This document shows positions 7,904 to 15,800 of a stretch of 64,000 bases of DNA, piece by piece; the stretch's first letter is position 1, and each line of letters starts with the position of its first letter. The notes under the pieces are model-generated. The model was not told the DNA's origin. It searched no databases and worked only from the letters and a program-made list of their open reading frames with translations. Location of the stretch: positions 62,001 to 126,000 of the forward strand of contig JAOASG010000024.1 of the NCBI GenBank assembly GCA_025210235.1. The letters are read 5' to 3'. This DNA comes from Vallitalea sp. (GTDB lineage: Bacteria; Bacillota; Clostridia; Lachnospirales; Vallitaleaceae). The translations under genes were made by a program, and so were the position numbers.

Positions 7904-7945
7904 AATAGATGGCATTTAGGAAGAATGCCATCTATTACATTTTTA
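7904..7945. terminator. Bidirectional terminator between fur and ddh
   Basis: A perfect 13-bp stem (7904-7916 with 7924-7936) encloses a 7-base loop, followed by a T-rich stretch. It lies between the convergent fur and ddh genes and can serve both. Confidence 0.8.
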
Positions 7946-7968
7946 CTATTTTAGTATATTTTGAGAAA

Positions 7969-8961
7969 TTAAAGTAATTGTTTTCTAATTTCTTCACCTG
8001 ATTTTGGAGATAAGTACGCTAGTGGTATATCAAAAACAGTTTTTGCACCAGTTACGCCTTCATTACTAAGACGATAAATTGCTCGTGCATAAGCTACTAA
8101 TACGCTACCTGTTAGTTCTGGATTACTATCTAGTTTTAATGAAAACTCCATAATTTGAGTGTTTTTATTTTCTTTACCAGTATTACCACTACGAATAACA
8201 AATCCTCCATGAGGCATTTGTGAATGTTTTGCTTTTAATTCTTCTTCACTAATAAATGTAACTTTTGTATCATAGTCTGAGAAGTAATTAGGCATTGTTT
8301 TAATTTCATGTTCAATTTTAGATTTATCAGCGTCTTCTTCAGCGACAACATAACAATCTCTTAAATGTTTTTCACGAGTTGTTAGTTCTGGAGCTTGTCC
8401 TGACCTAACTTGTTCTAAAGCACTATCAATTGGTATAGTGTATTGTACAGCACCTTTAACTCCTTTAATTCTCCTAATAGCATCAGAGTGACCTTGACTT
8501 ACACCTCTACCCCAGAATGTATAATCTTTACCTTCAGGTAATACTGATTCAGCTAATAGTCTATTCATAGAGAATAATCCTGGATCCCAACCAACAGATA
8601 TAATACTTAAGTTATTATTAGCTTTTGCTGCACTATCAACAGATTCAAAATATTGAGGAATTTTTGCATGTGTGTCAAAACTATCAACAGTATTAAACAT
8701 TTTTGCAAATTCAGGTCCTTGGATAGGTAAATCTGTTGCAGAACCTCCACAAAGTATTAAAACGTCAATCTCATTCTTATAGTTTGATGCGTCAGAAACA
8801 GATAATACTTTAATATTATTATCTGAAACGACTAATGATTTTGGATCTCTTCTTGTAAATATAGTTGACAATTCCATGTCAGGATTTTGCTTTATTGCAA
8901 ATTCAACACCTTTTCCTAAATTTCCATATCCTACAATACCAATTCTTATTTTTTTTTCCAT
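7969..8961 (-). CDS. ddh: meso-Diaminopimelate dehydrogenase
   Basis: This 330-residue NADP-dependent dehydrogenase (EC 1.4.1.16) interconverts tetrahydrodipicolinate and meso-diaminopimelate in one step, the short lysine/peptidoglycan route. It opens with the Rossmann motif GIVGYGNLGKGVEFAI and continues with GGSATDLPIQGP, SVGWDPGLFSMNRLL and SQGHSDAIRRIKGV, all typical of Ddh. The start is ATG 8961, just after GGAGGTAC on the minus strand. A small perfect hairpin (GCGAC/GTCGC, 8988-9000) lies in its 5' region. It stands alone; asd, an upstream step of the same pathway, is at 23200. Confidence 0.95.
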   Translation of the reverse strand: MEKKIRIGIVGYGNLGKGVEFAIKQNPDMELSTIFTRRDPKSLVVSDNNIKVLSVSDASNYKNEIDVLILCGGSATDLPIQGPEFAKMFNTVDSFDTHAKIPQYFESVDSAAKANNNLSIISVGWDPGLFSMNRLLAESVLPEGKDYTFWGRGVSQGHSDAIRRIKGVKGAVQYTIPIDSALEQVRSGQAPELTTREKHLRDCYVVAEEDADKSKIEHEIKTMPNYFSDYDTKVTFISEEELKAKHSQMPHGGFVIRSGNTGKENKNTQIMEFSLKLDSNPELTGSVLVAYARAIYRLSNEGVTGAKTVFDIPLAYLSPKSGEEIRKQLL

Positions 8962-9242
8962 ATGTACCTCCAAATAGTTAGTATAACGCGACGTAGTCGC
9001 TTTCATAATAAGTTATTATTTTGTATAAACATTATAGCATAATATTTATATGAATTATACAATGATAGAGTAAAAAAGTAAATATTTATTTTTTGTTCTT
9101 GCAATTGTTGCAAAAATTAAATAATAATATTAATAATTATAATCAAAATACATATTGACTTTATATATATATAAGAGTAACATACACATTATAGGTAGTA
9201 TTTTTTATTTCCGAGTAAAATAATAAAGGAGAGTTACATATA

Positions 9243-9734
9243 ATGGAAAAAAAACAAGTTATTGCAAAATCTAGTATTCAACCTTTGCCAAACGTATTAG
9301 TTTCATGCAGAGGAAAAGATGGAAAAGATAATGCTCTTGCAGTTGGATATTGTACTAATTGTAGTTATGATCCACCAATGGTTATGGTAGGTATTGTTCC
9401 ATCAAGACATTCTTATCAAATGATTAAAGATACAAAATGTTTTGTAGTAAATTTAGCTACTAAAGATTTTAAAAAAGAATTTAATTATTTAGGTAGTGTA
9501 AGTGGAAAAGATGAAGATAAGTTAGCTAAGATGAATATTAAAACAGCTAATGGAAGTAAAGTTAATGCACCAATTTTAGTAGACTGTCCAGTAAATATTG
9601 AATGCACAGTCGTTGATTCAATTATGACAGGATCTCATGAGATGTTTGTTGGTAAAATAGAAAATATTCAAATTGACGAAAGTGTGAACATAAAAAATGG
9701 AAAATTAGATTTATCAAATTTTGAGTTACTATAG
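9243..9734 (+). CDS. Flavin reductase-like (flavoredoxin family) protein
   Basis: This 163-residue single-domain FMN-binding split-barrel protein is related to flavoredoxin and flavin reductases that act on FMN/FAD with NAD(P)H or serve as electron carriers. Family traits are LPNVLVSCRGKDG, the DPPMVMVGIVPSRHSYQMI segment, FVVNLATKDF and GSHEMFVGKIENIQID near the end. The start follows AAAGGAGAG. A TTGACT (9155-9160) and TAACAT pair 17 bp apart may form its promoter. It is monocistronic between two terminators; the redox partner is unknown. Confidence 0.88.
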   Translation: MEKKQVIAKSSIQPLPNVLVSCRGKDGKDNALAVGYCTNCSYDPPMVMVGIVPSRHSYQMIKDTKCFVVNLATKDFKKEFNYLGSVSGKDEDKLAKMNIKTANGSKVNAPILVDCPVNIECTVVDSIMTGSHEMFVGKIENIQIDESVNIKNGKLDLSNFELL

Positions 9735-9754
9735 ATTGAATAATATTAAAAAAT

Positions 9755-9798
9755 AATAGCTTAAAGCTAATATCTAATTGGTTTTAAGCTATTTAAAA
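9755..9798. terminator. Bidirectional terminator
   Basis: An 11-bp perfect stem (9755-9765 with 9783-9793) is followed on the plus strand by a T-rich tail. It separates the flavin reductase gene from the convergent small membrane protein gene. Confidence 0.65.
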
Positions 9799-9804
9799 TT
9801 GTTT

Positions 9805-10044
9805 TTATTTCAACTCTTTTTTGAATGCACCAATTATTGAAAATATTAATCCTACAAGTACTATTAAGTATTCAAATCCTTCTAAATTAGAGTCAGGATC
9901 AATTGCTATAATTCCACCTAGTAAAGTAATATGTATACCTAAAAGCATAATTTTATAACCAGAAGTTGATCTAGTAGCGTATACTAGAATTAGTATTGTT
10001 GGTATTGCAAATATAATAAAAAATAATATTCCTGAATAGCCCAT
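9805..10044 (-). CDS. Small membrane protein of unknown function
   Basis: This 79-residue protein has three hydrophobic segments (GILFFIIFAIPTILILVYAT, IMLLGIHITLLGGIIAI, YLIVLVGLIFSIIGAF), so it is an integral membrane protein with a basic tail. The start is the ATG at 10044, which follows GGAGGTAAT; the longer frame would begin inside that ribosome binding site. No family is recognised. Confidence 0.7.
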   Translation of the reverse strand: MGYSGILFFIIFAIPTILILVYATRSTSGYKIMLLGIHITLLGGIIAIDPDSNLEGFEYLIVLVGLIFSIIGAFKKELK

Positions 10045-10056
10045 TATTACCTCCAT

Positions 10057-10227
10057 TACTTTTCTACGTGATAAATAATAATAATATTAATAAATCTTAT
10101 AGAAAAAACTTACCATATTATAATAAAAAAATTATATAATGTATATAACTATTTGTATTATAATCATTATAAAAAATATTATCAATACTTATATGAAAAA
10201 TTCATCAAAAAAAATTTGCTGTAATTC
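10057..10227. other. AT-rich intergenic DNA
   Basis: The stretch lies between the small membrane protein gene and the promoter of the ABC-F transcript. Apart from room for a minus-strand promoter I see no gene, repeat or strong hairpin in it. Confidence 0.6.
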
Positions 10228-10256
10228 TTGACATCTAAAAAATAGTTGAATATAAT
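10228..10256 (+). promoter_or_regulatory. Consensus promoter for the ABC-F leader transcript
   Basis: TTGACA (10228-10233) and TATAAT (10251-10256) are separated by exactly 17 bp, a full consensus sigma-A promoter. The start point would fall near 10263, giving a 5' leader of about 545 nucleotides that includes a repeat element and an attenuator. Confidence 0.88.
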
Positions 10257-10288
10257 GGAATTATTAAAAATAAAAATTAACTATTAGG

Positions 10289-10408
10289 TAAGTAATTGCA
10301 TAACTACATTCAGTTGATTCTTTAATACAATATGTTGGGTTCCCGCTTCTAATAAAAACTACATATTGTATGTGAAGAATTATAATTCCTAGTTTTGCAA
10401 TTACCTAT
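10289..10408 (+). repeat. MITE-like palindromic element, copy A (full)
   Basis: This element of about 120 bp has terminal inverted repeats of the type GTAATTGCAnAACTA / TAGTTTTGCAATTACCT and an inner palindrome (AATACAATATGTTGGG / ACATATTGTATG), so the RNA would fold into one long hairpin. A 7-base TATTAGG flanks both sides (10282-10288 and 10409-10415), a possible target duplication. Copies of the same family lie at 45268, 46269 and 59337, with decayed ones at 31837, 51492 and 56986. This copy lies inside the 5' leader of the ABC-F gene. Confidence 0.8.
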
Positions 10409-10433
10409 TATTAGGGAAAATAAGGAGAAAAAA

Positions 10434-10460
10434 ATGTTTAATATGTTCTTAGTAAAATAA
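10434..10460 (+). CDS. 8-residue leader peptide of the ABC-F attenuator
   Basis: AAGGAG (10422-10427) lies six bases before ATG 10434, which opens MFNMFLVK and stops at TAA 10458-10460. The 3' half of the frame (10443-10453) is complementary to 10583-10593 downstream. Short leader peptides whose translation stalls with a ribosome-targeting antibiotic control many ABC-F and Erm genes. This ORF fits that role. Confidence 0.75.
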   Translation: MFNMFLVK

Positions 10461-10786
10461 TTATTTCAAAATAATTGAATAGTTTATATCTATTACAAAA
10501 TCATCAGATGTTATTAATGACTTGCTGGCTTATTTAGTGTGCTTATAGTTATTAGATAATGTTTTTTAGATATAAAAAATGAACTAAGAACATCAATAAG
10601 TTAATATGCGACTTTTAAGTTATGTTATATGAAAAATAACGCAACGTGTTTTTTATATAATTTATAGCTTATTTATACGAATATATTTTTTAAAGTCAAA
10701 AACTGTGAGTGATTAGTTCATTTGCGGTTTTTTTTGTTTGTAAAAATTTAAATTCTTAGGGGGTTTCAATTACTTAAGAATTTTTT
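10443..10786 (+). promoter_or_regulatory. Ribosome-mediated transcription attenuator upstream of the ABC-F gene
   Basis: Two mutually exclusive pairings can be read. In the default state, 10443-10453 inside the leader ORF pairs with 10583-10593 (11 bp), leaving the terminator 10700-10730 (13 bp with G-U pairs, loop TTAGT, then a run of T) free to form. If a stalled ribosome covers the leader ORF, 10577-10587 (AAATGAACTAA) can pair with 10713-10723 (TTAGTTCATTT), which is the loop and 3' arm of the terminator, and so prevents it. A second hairpin with a T tail (10750-10758 with 10775-10783) follows just before the ribosome binding site. This is the layout of antibiotic-inducible attenuators. 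Confidence 0.8.
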
Positions 10787-10809
10787 AGGAAAGGTTAAAG
10801 GTGATAAAT

Positions 10810-12531
10810 ATGTTAGAATTGATAAAATGTATAGGATTAAAAAAGGATTTTGAAGATCAGACGGTCTTAAAAAATATTAATTTCAGTATTGCATTAGGGG
10901 AGAAAGTAGGGTTAGTAGGAAATAATGGTGCTGGTAAAACTACATTAGCAAATATCATATGTGGTAATATAAAACAGGATAAGGGTTCAATTATTTGGAA
11001 TAAAGAAAATATAAAAATTGGGTATCTATTACAATCTACTTATTATACATCGAATAAAATAAATAATATGCTTAATAATGAAGAAAAAACTAAGGCTTTT
11101 TTTGAAACAACTAGTTATTTAGGAATGGAAAAAGTAAAGTCATGGGAAGAAGATAGATTCTCTGATTTAAGCGGAGGAGAAAAGACAAAACTTGCACTAG
11201 CAAATATATGGTCTGAAAATCCTAATTTATTAATTTTGGATGAACCAACAAATAATCTTGATTTTCAAGGTATCTCCTGGTTAATAGAAGAGATAAAAAA
11301 ATATAAAGGTACTATAATAATTATTTCTCATGATAGATATTTTCTTGACAAAACAGTAAATAGAATATTGGAAATAGAAGATGGTATAATAAAAAATTAT
11401 AAAGGTAATTATTCGTTTTATAGAGATGAAAAAAAACGTTTATATGAGAGTCAGTTACATGAATATATATGCACAGAAAAAGCAAAACAAAAAATTGAAA
11501 AAGATATTAAACAATTAAAAAATTGGTCAGATAAGGCACATAAAGGGTCAGCTAAAAAAGCTATAAAAGTAGGAAATAAGTTTGGTGGAAAAGAATACTT
11601 TAGAGTAAAGGCCAAGAAAAAAGATAAACAAATTAAATCTAAATTAAAAAGATTGGAAAAGATGAAGATTGAGGGAGCAAAAAAACCTGAAGAAGAACAG
11701 CAAATTAATTTTGATTTTATATGTAGTGAAAAAAGAGGGAAGAAAGTAATTGAAGCTAATAACATTAGTAAAGCATATGGAGACAAAGTTTTATTTGAAA
11801 ATAGCTCTTTCTATATTCAAAGAGGAGATAGAATAGGGTTATTTGGAGTTAATGGATGTGGTAAAACAACATTAATAAAAGCAATAATGAACGAAAAACA
11901 ATTAGACTCAGGAGAGTTACATGTTAGTTCTTCATCAAAAATATCATGTATGTATCAAGATGTACTTACTTTTAATAAATATAACTATATTCTTGATATA
12001 TTTGATAATGATTCAAGAGAGAAACTAAGTAATATTAGAATATTATTAGCTAATTTAGGTTTTAATGAAGCTATGCTTAATAATAGAATTGAGAATCTAA
12101 GTTTAGGTGAGAGGACAAGAATAAAAATTGCAAAATTAATTTCTGACAATAATAATGTTCTTGTTTTAGATGAACCAACAAATCATTTAGATTTACACAG
12201 TAGAGAAAAGCTTGAAGAAACGCTAGAAAAATATAAAGGGACTATAATAATTGTTTCTCATGATAGATATTTATTAGAAAGAATTTGTGATAAATTATTA
12301 GTTTTTCAAGATAATAAAATAAACAGGGTTGAAAGTAATTTTAAAGATTATTTAGAAAAAGAAATGAATAATAAAAAAGATAAAAAGCAATTAAGTGCAA
12401 ATGAAAAATTAGTAATAGACAATAGGATTGCGTATATAATAGGAGAGTTAAGTAAATATTCACCAGAAGATCTGGAATATAAAAAACTAGACTTAGAATT
12501 TAAGGAGTTAATCTCTAGGAGGAAAAGTTAA
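10810..12531 (+). CDS. ABC-F family ATPase, probable ribosome-protection (antibiotic resistance) protein
   Basis: This protein of about 573 residues has two soluble ABC domains and no membrane segments, which marks it as ABC-F: Walker A GNNGAGKTT and GVNGCGKTT, signatures LSGGEKTKLALA and LSLGERTRIKIA, Walker B LDEPTNNLD and LDEPTNHLD. A lysine-rich linker of about 100 residues lies between the domains. ABC-F resistance proteins bind the ribosomal E site and dislodge peptidyl-transferase-centre drugs such as lincosamides, streptogramin A or pleuromutilins. ATG 10810 follows AAAGGTGAT; GTG 10801 is an alternative. The inducible attenuator upstream supports a drug-protection role. Which drug class cannot be told from sequence. 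Confidence 0.88.
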   Translation: MLELIKCIGLKKDFEDQTVLKNINFSIALGEKVGLVGNNGAGKTTLANIICGNIKQDKGSIIWNKENIKIGYLLQSTYYTSNKINNMLNNEEKTKAFFETTSYLGMEKVKSWEEDRFSDLSGGEKTKLALANIWSENPNLLILDEPTNNLDFQGISWLIEEIKKYKGTIIIISHDRYFLDKTVNRILEIEDGIIKNYKGNYSFYRDEKKRLYESQLHEYICTEKAKQKIEKDIKQLKNWSDKAHKGSAKKAIKVGNKFGGKEYFRVKAKKKDKQIKSKLKRLEKMKIEGAKKPEEEQQINFDFICSEKRGKKVIEANNISKAYGDKVLFENSSFYIQRGDRIGLFGVNGCGKTTLIKAIMNEKQLDSGELHVSSSSKISCMYQDVLTFNKYNYILDIFDNDSREKLSNIRILLANLGFNEAMLNNRIENLSLGERTRIKIAKLISDNNNVLVLDEPTNHLDLHSREKLEETLEKYKGTIIIVSHDRYLLERICDKLLVFQDNKINRVESNFKDYLEKEMNNKKDKKQLSANEKLVIDNRIAYIIGELSKYSPEDLEYKKLDLEFKELISRRKS

Positions 12532-12567
12532 GAAACACGAACATTTTGCTTAAAATAAAAAATTATG

Positions 12568-12596
12568 TTCACATTTATAATAATTGATGTTATAAT
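12568..12596 (+). promoter_or_regulatory. Promoter of hpt
   Basis: TTCACA (12568-12573), 17 bp and TATAAT (12591-12596) form a good sigma-A promoter 34 bp before the hpt start codon. Confidence 0.7.
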
Positions 12597-12629
12597 ATGG
12601 TTGACTTGATTTGAAAGTGAGGAAAAAAC

Positions 12630-13166
12630 ATGTTAAACGATATGAAAGAAGTACTAATATCGGAAGAAAAAATAGCTGATAAAGTAACAGAACTTGCTAC
12701 TCAGATTTCTAGTGATTTTAATGGAGAAAAGTTAGTTGTGATAGGGGTATTAAAAGGAGCAAACGTATTTGTTGCTGATTTAATTAGAAAAATAACAATT
12801 CCTATTGCCTTAGATTTTATGGCAATTTCTAGTTATGGAAGTTCAACAGAAAGTTCTGGTGTTGTTAAAATATTAAAAGATTTAGATGAAGATATTGAAG
12901 GTCATAATGTATTAGTTGTTGAAGATATTATAGATACAGGCTTAACATTAAGTTATTTATCTGAATATCTAAAGTCAAGAGGTGCAAAAACAATTAGTAT
13001 ATGTACTTTGCTAGATAAGCCAGATAGAAGAAAAGCCCATATTGACGTAAGATATAAGGGGTTTGATATACCTGATGAATTTGTAGTAGGATACGGTATT
13101 GATTTTAATGAGAAATATAGAAATTTACCTTTTGTAGGTATTTTAAAAGAAGAAGCTTATCAATAA
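12630..13166 (+). CDS. hpt: Hypoxanthine phosphoribosyltransferase
   Basis: This 178-residue type I phosphoribosyltransferase recycles hypoxanthine or guanine with PRPP to IMP or GMP (EC 2.4.2.8). Visible motifs are GVLKGANVFVADLIR, the PRPP loop VLVVEDIIDTGLTLSYL and the C-terminal KGFDIPDEFVVGYGIDFNEKYRNLPFVGIL, which matches bacterial Hpt well. It has its own promoter and is closed by a strong terminator, so it is monocistronic. Confidence 0.96.
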   Translation: MLNDMKEVLISEEKIADKVTELATQISSDFNGEKLVVIGVLKGANVFVADLIRKITIPIALDFMAISSYGSSTESSGVVKILKDLDEDIEGHNVLVVEDIIDTGLTLSYLSEYLKSRGAKTISICTLLDKPDRRKAHIDVRYKGFDIPDEFVVGYGIDFNEKYRNLPFVGILKEEAYQ

Positions 13167-13204
13167 ATTACTAAATTTAAGATAATAACTTAGAGTTATA
13201 TAAT

Positions 13205-13250
13205 AAAACCACTGAAAAAATAACCAAATGTATTTTTCAGTGGTTTTTTA
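13205..13250 (+). terminator. Terminator of hpt
   Basis: A perfect 14-bp stem (13205-13218 with 13233-13246) is followed by T residues. Confidence 0.85.
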
Positions 13251-13363
13251 GCTTTGTTGCAGACAAATATAGTGATATAATATAATCATATGTATACAAT
13301 TATAGGTTTTTTTAGATATTTATAAATAGTATAAGCAGAAGATGAATAAGAGGGGAAAGATAA

Positions 13364-15118
13364 ATGAAGAGAATTTTTGTAGTAATAGGAATTATATTTA
13401 TTATAATAACAGGATGTAGTAATAGTACTAGTAATAAAACAATAAAAGAATCTAAAGATGATAAAGGACAAAATACTATTGATAGTGATGATATAATTAC
13501 AACGGCACAAATTGATTTAGATAAAAATGGTACCAATGAGAAGATTCAAATTGTATTAACTAAAGGTAAAACAATTAATGAGAATAAATATGAGGGTCAA
13601 TTTGCATTACAGTTATTAGATGAAACTAATACAATAATTAATGAAATTAGTATTAGTGATAATAGAGATATCATTTTATCAAAAGATTTTACAATTTTAT
13701 TTAAAGATTATACTGATGATGGAGTCCTAGACTTTAATATTGGATTCAAGTTATCGAGTGATAAAATGGCAGAACAATATTATAAATTTTTTACTTTATC
13801 AAATGATAAGAAAATAAAAGAAATAATGTTTGAAGATGGAGGATGGTTAAGAAGTTGTTACGCTGATAATTCATTTGATTTTCCATCTAATGATACATAC
13901 TTTTATTCTTATTATTGTATGGATAATAAATATTTTTATGAACTGTATAAATATAATAAAGGCGAATTTTCCGTAGTGGTGGAGAGTATTAAAAGTATTG
14001 ATTATCAAAAAGTTAACGAAGAAATAATATCTAACAAATTAGAAGAGATTGCTAATAAAAATATTAAGCAGTTAGAAGTAAAACATTTTCTAGATGTTGC
14101 ATCAGAACCTTATCATTGGCTTATAGAAAATTATAATGAAGTTGATGCATATCTTTTTATACATGGAAGCAAATATAATTATCCAGAATATGATTTTATT
14201 CAATTAATTAGGAATAAATTCTATGAAATTGATTCTTTAAATGAACGTTTTAATATATTAGGTATAGTAGATGTTACAAAGTTATCCATAGAAGAATTTA
14301 AGGAATTAAAGGATATATATGACAATAACCATGAGAGAGATAAAAGTACTTTACCTAAATATAAGGAAGAAGAATGGGTAGTAGGAGATAATAAATATAA
14401 ACTTATTTGTGGGAGTATTTCTCACCTTCAATTTATTATACTGTACAGCAAAACGGGAAAGTTTCTTGATAGTCATAGTTGGTATACTAGTTATGAAAGA
14501 GATGTAGATATTAATTATCGTTCTAAACAAAATGCTTATTCCATTAAATCTGTATGCGCAAATCGCGGAACAGGAGTTTTATTACATTCAGAAGAGTGGT
14601 TTCAAATATATAAAGGTAATCTTATTAAAATATTTGAGAATGTGTTTAAAGGGTATGAGGCATATAAGTATAACATTGAATATGAACTTATAGATGAAGA
14701 ATTTAATAATGAAACAGGAGATTATAAAGTAACTTATAAGGTATCTATGAATTTTATAGATGAAAAGGATTATAATGATATAATAACAATGGAATATGAA
14801 TGGAATAATGAAAAGCAATATTTTACTTATAACAATATTAAAGTTGATGATTTAAATGATAATAGGTTTTTTACTATAGCTAATGATAAAATTTTAATAA
14901 AATATACTAAATCTATAAAGAAGTTGATAAACAACGCTGCGGATGATGATATTATGGATGTAATAACTTATTATCTAACTAGCTGTAGTAAAAGTAAACA
15001 AAGAGATGAGTTATTAAACACAGTAAAAGAATGGTATACAAACCATAAAGATATAACTGATAGTGACTATATGATATCCAAAATAGATGAACAATTAATG
15101 CATAATGAAGAAAAGTAG
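13364..15118 (+). CDS. Putative lipoprotein of unknown function
   Basis: This 584-residue protein begins with a lipoprotein signal peptide (MKRIFVVIGIIFIIITGC, lipobox ITGC with the acylated cysteine at 18) followed by a Ser/Asn/Lys-rich linker. It should be anchored on the outer face of the membrane. An early segment TTAQIDLDKNGTNEKIQI resembles the D-x-D-x-N-G-x-x-E repeats of FG-GAP/VCBS-like calcium-binding modules. The rest is unassigned, rich in Tyr, Asp and Asn. The start follows AGAGGGGAAAG. It is followed within 20 bp by the DUF2809 gene and probably cotranscribed. Confidence 0.7.
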   Translation: MKRIFVVIGIIFIIITGCSNSTSNKTIKESKDDKGQNTIDSDDIITTAQIDLDKNGTNEKIQIVLTKGKTINENKYEGQFALQLLDETNTIINEISISDNRDIILSKDFTILFKDYTDDGVLDFNIGFKLSSDKMAEQYYKFFTLSNDKKIKEIMFEDGGWLRSCYADNSFDFPSNDTYFYSYYCMDNKYFYELYKYNKGEFSVVVESIKSIDYQKVNEEIISNKLEEIANKNIKQLEVKHFLDVASEPYHWLIENYNEVDAYLFIHGSKYNYPEYDFIQLIRNKFYEIDSLNERFNILGIVDVTKLSIEEFKELKDIYDNNHERDKSTLPKYKEEEWVVGDNKYKLICGSISHLQFIILYSKTGKFLDSHSWYTSYERDVDINYRSKQNAYSIKSVCANRGTGVLLHSEEWFQIYKGNLIKIFENVFKGYEAYKYNIEYELIDEEFNNETGDYKVTYKVSMNFIDEKDYNDIITMEYEWNNEKQYFTYNNIKVDDLNDNRFFTIANDKILIKYTKSIKKLINNAADDDIMDVITYYLTSCSKSKQRDELLNTVKEWYTNHKDITDSDYMISKIDEQLMHNEEK

Positions 15119-15136
15119 AAAATTGTGGGTGTACTT

Positions 15137-15520
15137 ATGAAACGTATATATATAGGCATTGTTATTTTAGTAGTTGTATTAGGGTTAGGCTCAAGAAAAG
15201 TTACAGGAATTCCGTTAATAGTAGGTGATGTATTGTGGGCAATGATGATATTTTTTATTATTTCTATAATTTTGTATAGGAAAAATAGTACATTTATATT
15301 TATCACAACGCTTATTATTACTTATTGCGTAGAATTTAGTCAGTTGTATCATAGTAATACAATTGATTATATAAGAAGTACTTTTTTTGGACATTTAATA
15401 TTAGGACAAGGATTTATACGAACTGATCTAGTAGCATATTTAGTAGGAATAGTTATAGCATGTGGGTTAAAAAACATAGTAGATAAAAAATATGTTATAA
15501 AAGTTGATAAAGTTACATAA
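15137..15520 (+). CDS. DUF2809-family membrane protein
   Basis: This 127-residue protein has four hydrophobic segments. The family marks are clear: GDVLWAMMIFFIISIIL, CVEFSQLYHSNTIDYIRST, LGQGFIRTDLVAYLVGI. The function of DUF2809 is unknown. ATG 15137 is preferred over an upstream GTG because the latter would put a short charged stretch before the first helix; the ribosome binding site is weak either way, which fits coupling to the lipoprotein gene. Confidence 0.85.
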   Translation: MKRIYIGIVILVVVLGLGSRKVTGIPLIVGDVLWAMMIFFIISIILYRKNSTFIFITTLIITYCVEFSQLYHSNTIDYIRSTFFGHLILGQGFIRTDLVAYLVGIVIACGLKNIVDKKYVIKVDKVT

Positions 15521-15582
15521 TTGAATTATAAGGAGTAGGTTAAGAGGTATGGGAACGATATAGTATCAATATTATCATTTAT

Positions 15583-15645
15583 AATCTTGTAATATATATA
15601 TTACAAGATTTTGCTATAGGATGTAAAAGTTCTATAGCTTTTTTT
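15583..15645 (+). terminator. Double terminator after the lipoprotein/DUF2809 genes
   Basis: Two hairpins lie in a row: an almost perfect palindrome at 15583-15610 (ATCTTGTAATA/TATTACAAGAT), then GCTATAG (15613-15619) with CTATAGC (15632-15638) followed by seven T. Confidence 0.8.
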
Positions 15646-15800
15646 ATGAAAAATTATTAATTATTTACCTTAATATTACGATATACTAATATATATAGTG
15701 AATTATATATTAATAATTAGATTATAATTTAGCATTTTAAATAAAAAGAATAAGTAAAGATATTGTTAATTTAAAGCTGTTGGCTAAAAGGAGACATAAT

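Noticed and set aside
14588..15306. Minus-strand frames opposite the lipoprotein and DUF2809 genes
   Set aside because: Ile/Tyr/Phe-rich shadows of AT-rich coding DNA without start signals.
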